From Bacillota bacterium (lineage in GTDB: Bacteria > Bacillota > Clostridia > Christensenellales > Aristaeellaceae): DNA of 6,925 nucleotides. The stretch covers positions 1 through 6,925 of the forward strand of contig JAEVZE010000213.1 in assembly GCA_023392395.1 (NCBI GenBank), written 5' to 3'. Positions 1 to 5,752 of the stretch are shown here, piece after piece. Numbering within the stretch: the first letter of the stretch is position 1; each line of letters begins with the position of its first letter. A program made the translations under genes and the position numbers. The notes under the pieces were generated by a model, which saw only the letters and a list, made by a program, of their open reading frames with translations, searched no databases and was not told the DNA's origin.

Positions 1-27
1 GCAAAGGGGGAGTTTCCTCCCCCGTTT
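1..27 (-). terminator. Probable intrinsic terminator after the type II GAPDH gene
   Basis: On the minus strand a perfect 7-bp stem, GGGGGAG/CTCCCCC (23-17 and 12-6), closes a GAAA loop of the stable GNRA type, 13 nt after the TAA of the GAPDH-like gene. Three further A-T pairs (27-25 with 5-3) can form if the C at 24 is bulged. The only visible T-run is TTT followed by GC, and the window then ends, so the U-tract is short or continues outside. Position at the end of a same-strand cluster supports termination. The weak T-run means it could instead be an mRNA-stabilising 3' hairpin. Confidence 0.6.
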
Positions 28-36
28 CGAGGTTCT

Positions 37-1074
37 TTATTTTTTGAACTTTCCGATGCCGAGGTATTTGTTGGTCTCCCTGGTGCCTTCCTCGCGGGTC
101 AATTGCATCTTCATCGCCGCGCGGACGCCGGCGATGGTCTCCGGGATGGTGACCGACTCCTGCGGGATATTGATGGCGAACATGATGTCGTTGCCCGTCT
201 CCACGATGCTGTCGGACCACAGCCCGATCTCGTACATGTCACCGCGCGGGTTGCCCAGGTCCCGGGCGTACTTGAAGAAGCTGGCGTTGCCCAGAAAGCC
301 GTCCGCGATGGACACCACGCGGATGCGCGGGTGGGCTTCGAAGCACTCTAGCGCCTGTTCGCGGGTGATTTTCTTTCCATCTTTGCCGCTGGCCACCACC
401 GTGATGATGTGGCCGTGGGTCACCGGCGTGTGCACCAGGATGCCGGTCGCCTCTACGTGCGGCATGATGGTCATCAGGTCCACCGCCTGGTGGGAGGGCG
501 CCTTGTCGATCTGCAGCGCGTTGGTCAGCCCGCGGTGGTAGTCGCCCGGGTCGGCAACGCGACGGATGATGGTGATGGCCACCTTCGATACGCCCGCCGC
601 CCGGTCCAGCGCGTCCACCGCGCGGATCAGACCGGTGGTGTTGCAGGAGGTCAGTTTCAGGTAATCCGCGCCCACGCCCTTTTCATAGTTGGCGTAGCCG
701 TGGAAGAACACGTCGGCCACCGAGTTCTTTTCGCCGCCCTGGAAGATGGCCTTGATGCCCGCCTTTTCGTAGAGCAGCTTGTTCTTCGCGCCGACGCCGC
801 CGGGGGACGAGTCCAGCATCACGTCGACCTTCCCGATCAGGTCCTGAAACGTTCCGGACACGGGGATGCCCAGCGCGTCGAAGCCCGCCCTGTCCGCGCC
901 GTCCACCAGATACAGATCATAGGGCATGCCCTTTTCTTTCAGCGCACGGATGGCAAGCGTCGGCGCAAGATCCGCCACGCCCACCAGTTCCATGTCGCCC
1001 TGCAGCGCCACGCCGTCCGCCAGCCGCTGGCCGATGGTGCCGTAACCGGCGACCCCTACCCGAACCCTCGCCAT
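37..1074 (-). CDS. gap: Type II (archaeal-type) glyceraldehyde-3-phosphate dehydrogenase-like protein
   Basis: This 345-residue protein matches the archaeal NAD(P) GAPDH family along its whole length and is close to the usual ~340. Known members oxidise glyceraldehyde 3-phosphate with phosphate to 1,3-bisphosphoglycerate in the cytoplasm. The Rossmann start reads VGVAGYGTIGQR (residues 6-17). The nucleophile is Cys144 in SCNTTGL, the phosphate-site pair is RR at 171-172 (RRVADP), and the general-base histidine is in THGH (H220 or H222). Residues A34-D35 stand where archaeal enzymes usually carry a Lys-Thr that favours NADP, suggesting NAD preference (inference). The family motif PSHHGPDV reads PSHQAVDL here, so the substrate site may differ. 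The ATG at 1074 is chosen because GGAGGT lies 6 nt upstream and the conserved Rossmann fold starts there; longer readings enter unrelated sequence. It is last in the operon, 50 nt after the E2-like gene. Family assignment is strong; glyceraldehyde 3-phosphate as the real substrate is uncertain. Confidence 0.9.
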   Translation of the reverse strand: MARVRVGVAGYGTIGQRLADGVALQGDMELVGVADLAPTLAIRALKEKGMPYDLYLVDGADRAGFDALGIPVSGTFQDLIGKVDVMLDSSPGGVGAKNKLLYEKAGIKAIFQGGEKNSVADVFFHGYANYEKGVGADYLKLTSCNTTGLIRAVDALDRAAGVSKVAITIIRRVADPGDYHRGLTNALQIDKAPSHQAVDLMTIMPHVEATGILVHTPVTHGHIITVVASGKDGKKITREQALECFEAHPRIRVVSIADGFLGNASFFKYARDLGNPRGDMYEIGLWSDSIVETGNDIMFAINIPQESVTIPETIAGVRAAMKMQLTREEGTRETNKYLGIGKFKK

Positions 1075-1080
1075 GTTTCT

Positions 1081-1086
1081 ACCTCC
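1081..1086 (-). promoter_or_regulatory. Ribosome binding site of the type II GAPDH gene
   Basis: GGAGGT on the minus strand, 6 nt before the ATG at 1074. It decides the start: the same frame stays open upstream to 1221, but only this ATG combines a Shine-Dalgarno sequence with the family's conserved N-terminus. It lies in the 50-nt spacer after the E2-like gene, the only junction in the cluster without overlap or tight coupling. Confidence 0.8.
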
Positions 1087-1124
1087 ACAACTCCATAGTA
1101 TCCCAAATGGATCCACCTGCCGGA

Positions 1125-2021
1125 TTACAGCAGGAACGGCGGATGTTCCAGAAAAAACTGCACCCGGCGGAGGGCCTGGATAGACCGTTCCGCATCCCCA
1201 GCGTCGGTGAGCGTGAGCCATGCCGTTTCGGACGGGCCGATTGCGCCAAGCGTTAAGGTATTCGGTATCGAGGCAATGGACAAGTCGGCCTGTGAAACGG
1301 TTGAAGTCAGGATGACGCCCAATTGTTCACCGGTGCGCGCGGCAGCGCGTTCCAGTAGATCGACTATCCCATAAGCAAAGTGATGCATGGCAAACTGCTC
1401 CAGCATGCCCTTCGCCTCGCTCATGTCGACGAGCGCCGCATGGATGGCAAGCGTTATGAAAACGGGCGCTTCGGGTCGCCGGTATGCGAGCACGTCGTGC
1501 TCAATTACCAGGCCGTCGGGCCCTGTCCCTAGAATACCCTTCAAATCCAACCCGCGCTCCTGTGCGCGCAGTCTGGCGCGAGGCGTCGCGAAGCGAGGGC
1601 CTACCGGCGTTTCGGGCAAACCCGAATCTACGATCGGGGCTGTCATCGGATGCAACTCTTTTCGTTGGACCGGAACTTCAGTCGGGGCCGGGACTTCCGG
1701 CGGCGCAGCAAATTCCGCCAAAGCCGGAACATCCGGCACAACCGTGATGGGGCTCGCCTTTGCCGGTAGGTTACCGCCGGCCTCCTCCGACTCGCCAATC
1801 TCGGCAATGGGCTCGGCAACCGGAACCGTGTCGCCCGCGGGGTGTAGGATCCTGGTCAGCGTACCCGAATCGGATGCGTCGATCGTGATCGCCAGCTTGT
1901 CGGTCTCCATTTCAAACAGCGGTTCGCCTTGTTGTACCGGATCGCCCGTGCGTTTCAGCCAGCGGGTAATGACCCCTTCGGTCATTTGAAGGCCTTGTTT
2001 TGGCATGATGACGATCGCCAT
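1125..2021 (-). CDS. Reduced E2-like lipoyl protein with degenerate acyltransferase domain
   Basis: This 298-residue protein starts with a lipoyl domain (about 1-78) carrying the lipoylation motif METDKLA with Lys42. A Pro/Ala-rich linker follows (about 85-140), then a peripheral subunit-binding domain (about 144-180; ATPRARLRAQERGLDL, then GTGPDG) that normally holds E1 or E3. The remaining ~115 residues match an E2 acyltransferase domain only in pieces: the first strand and helix (186-230), the segment equal to TISNxG...AILGxG (238-262), and the end (268-298). Single-lipoyl E2 proteins usually have ~400 or more residues with ~230 in this domain. The helix with RxxIAxxM is absent, the middle is gone, and where HRxxDG should be the protein reads LTLTDAGDAERS, with no catalytic His. 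The likely role is swinging-arm carrier and scaffold for the E1 encoded just upstream; CoA acyltransferase activity is doubtful. The ATG at 2021 is preceded by AGGGGGA overlapping the E1 beta stop. Confidence 0.85.
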   Translation of the reverse strand: MAIVIMPKQGLQMTEGVITRWLKRTGDPVQQGEPLFEMETDKLAITIDASDSGTLTRILHPAGDTVPVAEPIAEIGESEEAGGNLPAKASPITVVPDVPALAEFAAPPEVPAPTEVPVQRKELHPMTAPIVDSGLPETPVGPRFATPRARLRAQERGLDLKGILGTGPDGLVIEHDVLAYRRPEAPVFITLAIHAALVDMSEAKGMLEQFAMHHFAYGIVDLLERAAARTGEQLGVILTSTVSQADLSIASIPNTLTLGAIGPSETAWLTLTDAGDAERSIQALRRVQFFLEHPPFLL

Positions 2022-2024
2022 GCG

Positions 2025-2034
2025 TATCCCCCTA
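2025..2034 (-). promoter_or_regulatory. Stop codon fused to ribosome binding site (E1 beta to E2-like)
   Basis: The minus strand reads TAGGGGGATACGC then ATG. The TAG ends E1 beta and its last two bases begin the purine-rich Shine-Dalgarno sequence of the E2-like gene, 10 nt before the start. A ribosome finishing E1 beta stands on the next start signal, so coupled translation is likely (inference). Confidence 0.65.
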
Positions 2035-3012
2035 TCTGTAGCACGCGCGCTTGGCCGCACTGATGATATCGGACACCTGCGGCGTCGCGGCGTTTTCCAG
2101 CCCAATATTGAACGGCAAAGGGCAAGCTTTTGTCCCCAGCCTTACTGGCGCAAAATCCAGATAGTTGAACGCTTCTTCCGTCACCATCGACGCCACCTCC
2201 GCGCCCCAGCCGCAGCTCCGGTGGGCCTCATGCACCACGATAAGCCGGCCGGTTTTCCGGACCGAGCCTAAAATTGTCTCCTTGTCGAGAGGGACCAGCG
2301 TCATCGGGTCGATTACTTCAGCGGAAATGCCCTGTCGGGCCAGTTCTTCGGCCGCTTCCAGCGCGCGCGGGATATACAGGAGATTCGCGACAATCGTCAC
2401 GTTTTCGCCGTTTCGCTTGATGTCCGCTTTCCCAAATGGCAGCATGAACTCAGGATCGTCCGGCACCTCCGTCTTGCTCGAATAAAGAGCCTTGTGCTCA
2501 AAGAACATGACCGGGTTGTCGTCCCGAATCGCTGTGCGCAGGAGACCCGCAGCGTCGCGCCCGGTCGAAGGGCAGGCTACCTTCAGACCCGGAAAGTGCA
2601 TGAACAGCGTTTCCATAGACTGCGAGTGCGTGGCGGCGTTGCCGCGCCCGATGCCCTGCTGCCCGCGGATTACCAGCGGGATGACCGCCCGCCCGCCGAA
2701 GATATAGCGCGTCTTGGCTACCTGGTTGACGATCTGATCCATTGCGACTGTCGTAAAGTCCATATACATCAACTCGACAATCGGTCGCATACCCGCACAC
2801 GCCGCGCCTAATCCGGCGCCAACAAAGCCTGCCTCACTGATGGGCGTATTGCGCACTCGATCCGTGCCAAACTCGTCTGCGAGATCGCGCGTACATCCGA
2901 AAATGCTGCCTATCTTCTCAACATCCTCACCCATCACAAACACGCTGGAGTCACGCCGCATCTCAGCGGCGATCGTATCACGAATCGCCGTAGCATATGT
3001 CTTGATGCTCAT
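2032..3012 (-). CDS. ThDP-dependent dehydrogenase E1 component, beta subunit (acetoin/pyruvate type)
   Basis: A 326-residue transketolase-like pyrimidine-binding plus C-terminal domain protein, the normal length for an E1 beta of the PdhB/AcoB family. With E1 alpha it forms the heterotetramer that binds thiamine diphosphate, decarboxylates a 2-oxo acid (or cleaves acetoin) and passes the acyl group to lipoyl-lysine. Visible hallmarks are VMGEDVEKIGSIFG (26-39), the cofactor-activating Glu60 in TPISEAGFVGAGLGAA, GQQGIGRGNAATHSQSME (117-134) with active-site His129, and the C-terminal domain from about residue 200 with EVIDPMTLVPLD (232-243). All expected catalytic positions are intact. Its ATG overlaps the E1 alpha stop as ATGA, with GGGAGGT 6 nt upstream, so the two subunits are probably made in equal amounts. 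The actual substrate cannot be read from the sequence. Confidence 0.95.
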   Translation of the reverse strand: MSIKTYATAIRDTIAAEMRRDSSVFVMGEDVEKIGSIFGCTRDLADEFGTDRVRNTPISEAGFVGAGLGAACAGMRPIVELMYMDFTTVAMDQIVNQVAKTRYIFGGRAVIPLVIRGQQGIGRGNAATHSQSMETLFMHFPGLKVACPSTGRDAAGLLRTAIRDDNPVMFFEHKALYSSKTEVPDDPEFMLPFGKADIKRNGENVTIVANLLYIPRALEAAEELARQGISAEVIDPMTLVPLDKETILGSVRKTGRLIVVHEAHRSCGWGAEVASMVTEEAFNYLDFAPVRLGTKACPLPFNIGLENAATPQVSDIISAAKRACYR

Positions 3013-3980
3013 GCGCGTACCTCCCCGAAGAATACGTCGTCGGCGACATGCGCTGGATCGGGCTCGGGGCTATCCAAAGCGAACGCGGCCGCATCCTCCG
3101 CCGCCTGCTTAGCGGCGCTCTCGATACCTTCCAGTTCTTCCACGGTAAACTGGCCGCCGGCGAGCAGCTTTTCGCGCCAGCGCCTGATCGGGCATCGCGC
3201 CTTCCAAGCCTCGACTTCATCGCGCGTGCGGTACGTCTGCGGATCGCCCGTCCAATGGCCCAACCAACGATAGGTTTTGCATTCGAGGATTGACGGCCCT
3301 CCGCCCGATCTCGCGAGAGCGAGCGCGCGTGAAAAGGCCTCGTCGATGGCTTCGACGTCGTTGCCGTCCACCGTCTCGCCCGGCATGCCATACCCCGCAC
3401 CCCGCGTCGAGATGTTTTCGACAGAGGTGGACTGCCCCACCGGGACCGAGATCGCGTAGCCATTGTTTTCGCATACGAAGATGACCGGAAGCCTCCATAT
3501 GGCGGCCAGGTTCATCGACTCGTGGAACGTACCCTGATTTGACGCCCCGTCCCCGAAGAACGCCACCGCCACCCGGTCTGTATTTCGCATTTTGCACGCG
3601 AGCGCCGCGCCTGCCGCAATTGGGAGGCCTCCGCCCACGATGGCGTTCGCGCCGAGGTTGCCCTTCGTCAGGTCCGCGATGTGCATGGAGCCGCCCCGGC
3701 CCTTGCAATAGCCGGTCGCCTTACCCATCAGTTCCGCCATCGCCAGATCCAGCCGCGCGCCTTTTGCGATACAGTGGCCGTGCCCGCGGTGCGTCGACGT
3801 GATGTAGTCATCGTCCGTCAGATGGGAGCACACCGTCGCCGCGACCGCTTCCTCGCCGATATACAGGTGCACGGAGCCACGCAGCTTGTTGGCTTCAAAG
3901 AGCTTCAGCGACTTTTCCTCGAACGCGCGGATTTCGTTCATTGTTCTATAAATCCTTCTCCCGCGTTCCCGATCGATCAT
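3009..3980 (-). CDS. ThDP-dependent dehydrogenase E1 component, alpha subunit (acetoin dehydrogenase-like)
   Basis: A 323-residue E1 alpha of the PdhA/AcoA family, full length. The thiamine diphosphate/Mg motif is complete: GDGASNQG (143-150) and, 26 residues after GDG, the NN of CENNGYAISVP. Other landmarks are STHRGHGHCIAKG (62-74), CKGRGGSMHI (92-101) and the mobile active-site loop YRWLGHWTGDPQTYR (237-251). The GDPQTYR form of this loop resembles acetoin dehydrogenase alpha subunits (AcoA) more than typical pyruvate or branched-chain enzymes (judged from remembered family sequences). The protein provides half of the E1 active site and hands its product to the lipoyl arm of the E2-like protein. 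The start at 3980 overlaps the isomerase stop as ATGA, with GGGAGG 7 nt upstream. A second Met at residue 14 is possible but has no better signal. The substrate may be a sugar-derived keto compound, given the neighbours (inference). Confidence 0.95.
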   Translation of the reverse strand: MIDRERGRRIYRTMNEIRAFEEKSLKLFEANKLRGSVHLYIGEEAVAATVCSHLTDDDYITSTHRGHGHCIAKGARLDLAMAELMGKATGYCKGRGGSMHIADLTKGNLGANAIVGGGLPIAAGAALACKMRNTDRVAVAFFGDGASNQGTFHESMNLAAIWRLPVIFVCENNGYAISVPVGQSTSVENISTRGAGYGMPGETVDGNDVEAIDEAFSRALALARSGGGPSILECKTYRWLGHWTGDPQTYRTRDEVEAWKARCPIRRWREKLLAGGQFTVEELEGIESAAKQAAEDAAAFALDSPEPDPAHVADDVFFGEVRA

Positions 3981-4828
3981 TTCGATTCCTCCCTGCGAGT
4001 TTCATTCCCTGCGGCATCCCAAAGCGCTTTGGAGCGTTCAAACGAACGCGCAATGCCGCAAAGCTTGTCCGTGCCCGACTCCTCGATACTTAACAACCCA
4101 TCGAAGCCCTTTCTTTGAGCGATCTGGAAGATTGGCCCGATGGGCGCGCCGCCGTCGCCGATGCCGACAAACTCCAGTCGGGATCTGTCCCGCACGTCGT
4201 TGACGTGGATCGACCATACCCGGTCGTAGACCGCCTCGAAAACCGCCGGCGCGTCGTCGCCAAGCGCATAGGTATTCGCGGTGTCGAAGTTGATGCCGAG
4301 AGGCAGATGCCTCGTCGCGTCCACCAGCTTCAGAAAGCGGCCGGTATGAAAGTCGAAGTCCGGCCGTTCCCAGGCACTGGGCTTTGAGTGATTCTCCAGA
4401 AGCAGCTTTACGCCCCAGCGCGAGGCCCTCTCACAACAGGCTTCCAGGCATTCGACGACCCGCCGGATGCACTTCCCGTCGTTCGCGTACGGCTGGGTCT
4501 GCCCGGCGGTGACGCGCACATATTCTGCGCCCAACTCCGCCGCCACGGCGATGTCGGAGATTGCGGTAGCCAATTCGCGTTCGCGCTTCGCTTCCTCCGG
4601 CTGCGTGAAATCCGGATAGGTCGTCATCATCGCAAGTTTCAGGCCGGTCCGCTCAATATCATTCCGAAGCGCGCCGATTGCAACGAGCGTGCGCGCCTTG
4701 ACAAACAGGATGCTGATGTCGATTGCGTCCAAGCCCATTTCGGCGGCGGCCGCTGCCCAATCGCCGACAGTCATCCGGCCGGACAGGATGTCCGAAAAGA
4801 GGCAGACGGGGAGGCAACTCCACGTCAT
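3977..4828 (-). CDS. Sugar phosphate isomerase/epimerase family protein (xylose isomerase-like TIM barrel)
   Basis: A 283-residue protein of the AP-endonuclease-2/xylose isomerase-like TIM-barrel superfamily, which includes IolE, hydroxypyruvate isomerase and ketose 3-epimerases. The divalent-metal ligands sit on the expected strands: Glu145 in LLLENHS, Asp182 in INFDTANTY, His208 in SIHVNDV and Glu249 in LSIEESG. Length and strand order (ISILFV at 38, YVRVTAG at 103, LLLEN at 142, GINFDT at 178, WSIHVND at 205) fit a complete barrel. There is no signal peptide, so it is cytoplasmic. It probably isomerises, epimerises or dehydrates a small sugar or sugar acid. It lies between the lactonase and the E1 genes with ATGA overlaps on both sides, so it likely acts after lactone opening and before cleavage by the ThDP enzyme (inference). 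The exact reaction cannot be told; the superfamily is very mixed. Confidence 0.88.
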   Translation of the reverse strand: MTWSCLPVCLFSDILSGRMTVGDWAAAAAEMGLDAIDISILFVKARTLVAIGALRNDIERTGLKLAMMTTYPDFTQPEEAKRERELATAISDIAVAAELGAEYVRVTAGQTQPYANDGKCIRRVVECLEACCERASRWGVKLLLENHSKPSAWERPDFDFHTGRFLKLVDATRHLPLGINFDTANTYALGDDAPAVFEAVYDRVWSIHVNDVRDRSRLEFVGIGDGGAPIGPIFQIAQRKGFDGLLSIEESGTDKLCGIARSFERSKALWDAAGNETRREESK

Positions 4829-5739
4829 TCAGCTCCGCCTCCCTCTCGATACCGGAATGAAACGGTTCCTTTTACACCGGGTTCCGTCACAAACAGGCCG
4901 CCGGCAAGCGGCTGCCGTAGCCACTCGACGCCTTCGACACCGTTTGTGGAGGTGGTGATGAATAATTCGTTCATACGCTCGCCGCCGAAGGCACAGCAGG
5001 TAACGTGCTTGACCGGAACGTCGATCCGGGCAAGGCGCTCCCCTGTCGCCGGGTTATAACAGGAGACACACCAGCCGCCCCATTGCGCGATCCACAAGTG
5101 GTCGTCCGCATCGATCGCCATGCCGTCGGGGATCCCTTCGTCTTCCGGAATGCGTACGCAGATCCGCTCGCCCGTGATGTTTCCGGACTTCACGTCGTAG
5201 TCGTAACCGAATACGCAGCCCGCCGCCGAGTCCACATAATACAGCGTATTCTGTTCGGAATTCCACGCCAGCCCGTTGGAAATGCCCACGTCGCCGCGCA
5301 GCTTCCGGCACGTTCCGTCCCGCTCGATGGAATACAGCGCTCCCGCGCGGCTGTTCCCGGCGGCACCGTCGTTGGCGCTCTCGGACATCGTGCCGACCAG
5401 GTACCGTCCGGCGGGATCTGCCTTGCCATCATTGAACCGGTTCCCGGACAGCCCTGCTTCCGGATTGACATAGGGCGAAAGCGCGCCCGTCGCAAGGTCC
5501 AGAATGCAGACGCCGTCTCCGAGGCCGGCGATGGCGCGCAGGCCGTCCTCCTCCAGGGCCATGCTCCCGATGGGCGAGGGCGTCGCGAACTGATGAATCG
5601 AGCCGTCCCGCGCCCGGCGGAACCATTTACAGCCAAGGCCGTCCAGCCAGTACAGGATGCCGGTCCGCTCGTCCCATACGGGGCCCTCTCCCAGCGCGTT
5701 GTGCAGATTAACAAGTAACGAACAGGAATGGTGTATCAT
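4825..5739 (-). CDS. SMP-30/gluconolactonase family lactonase
   Basis: A 304-residue six-bladed beta-propeller of the SMP-30/gluconolaconase/LRE family, full length. Family members hydrolyse sugar lactones such as glucono-, xylono- or arabinono-lactone to the aldonate, using one divalent metal. The metal ligands are visible as Glu18 (LGEGPVWD), Asn155 (ISNGLAWN) and Asp206 (IPDGMAID), nearly the numbering of human SMP30/regucalcin. The substrate-contacting pair Arg101/Asn103 lies in NRFNDGKADPAGRYLVGTM (100-118). No export signal is evident, so it should act on lactone formed inside the cell, plausibly by one of the two dehydrogenases encoded just upstream. The start at 5739 has GGAGG within TAGGAGGGACGCC immediately before it. 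Its TGA overlaps the isomerase start (ATGA). Lactone specificity is not predictable from the sequence. Confidence 0.93.
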   Translation of the reverse strand: MIHHSCSLLVNLHNALGEGPVWDERTGILYWLDGLGCKWFRRARDGSIHQFATPSPIGSMALEEDGLRAIAGLGDGVCILDLATGALSPYVNPEAGLSGNRFNDGKADPAGRYLVGTMSESANDGAAGNSRAGALYSIERDGTCRKLRGDVGISNGLAWNSEQNTLYYVDSAAGCVFGYDYDVKSGNITGERICVRIPEDEGIPDGMAIDADDHLWIAQWGGWCVSCYNPATGERLARIDVPVKHVTCCAFGGERMNELFITTSTNGVEGVEWLRQPLAGGLFVTEPGVKGTVSFRYREGGGAE

Positions 5740-5744
5740 GGCGT

Positions 5745-5752
5745 CCCTCCTA
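5745..5752 (-). promoter_or_regulatory. Stop codon fused to ribosome binding site (SDR to lactonase)
   Basis: The minus strand reads TAGGAGGGACGCC then ATG. The TAG stop of the SDR shares its G with the GGAGG of the lactonase, whose start lies 10 nt on. The arrangement and spacing match the E1 beta/E2-like junction. Confidence 0.7.

Noticed and set aside
409..1098. Plus-strand open frame of 229 codons opposite the GAPDH-like gene
   Set aside because: It mirrors a well-conserved minus-strand gene in GC-rich DNA, has low-complexity Arg/Val/His-rich content and no recognisable motif.
1108..1115. 8-bp palindrome TGGATCCA in the 50-nt spacer
   Set aside because: Too short and isolated to support an operator; expected by chance.
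1075..1124. Internal promoter before the GAPDH-like gene (GATACT as a -10)
   Set aside because: The hexamer matches TATAAT only at 4 of 6 positions and no -35-like element lies at the right distance.
1075..1221. Longer 394-residue reading of the GAPDH-like gene
   Set aside because: The extra 49 residues overlap the end of the E2-like gene, match nothing in the family, and the ATG at 1074 has a good ribosome binding site.
1387..1989. Plus-strand open frame of 200 codons opposite the E2-like gene
   Set aside because: Ser/Gly/Thr/Pro-rich complement of the lipoyl protein's linker region, with no supporting signal.
1125..2021. Frameshift or pseudogene as the cause of the short E2-like protein
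   Set aside because: The lipoyl domain, binding domain and the last ~30 residues of the E2 fold are all in one uninterrupted frame with a good ribosome binding site, so the loss is in frame.
2022..2105. Longer 326-residue reading of the E2-like gene
   Set aside because: The extra Arg-rich 28 residues overlap E1 beta; lipoyl domains begin at the Met of MAIVIMPKQG, which has its own ribosome binding site.
4388..5059. Plus-strand open frame of 223 codons across the isomerase/lactonase junction
   Set aside because: It spans the complement of two genes with clear family motifs, and its translation shows no domain; a GC-driven shadow.
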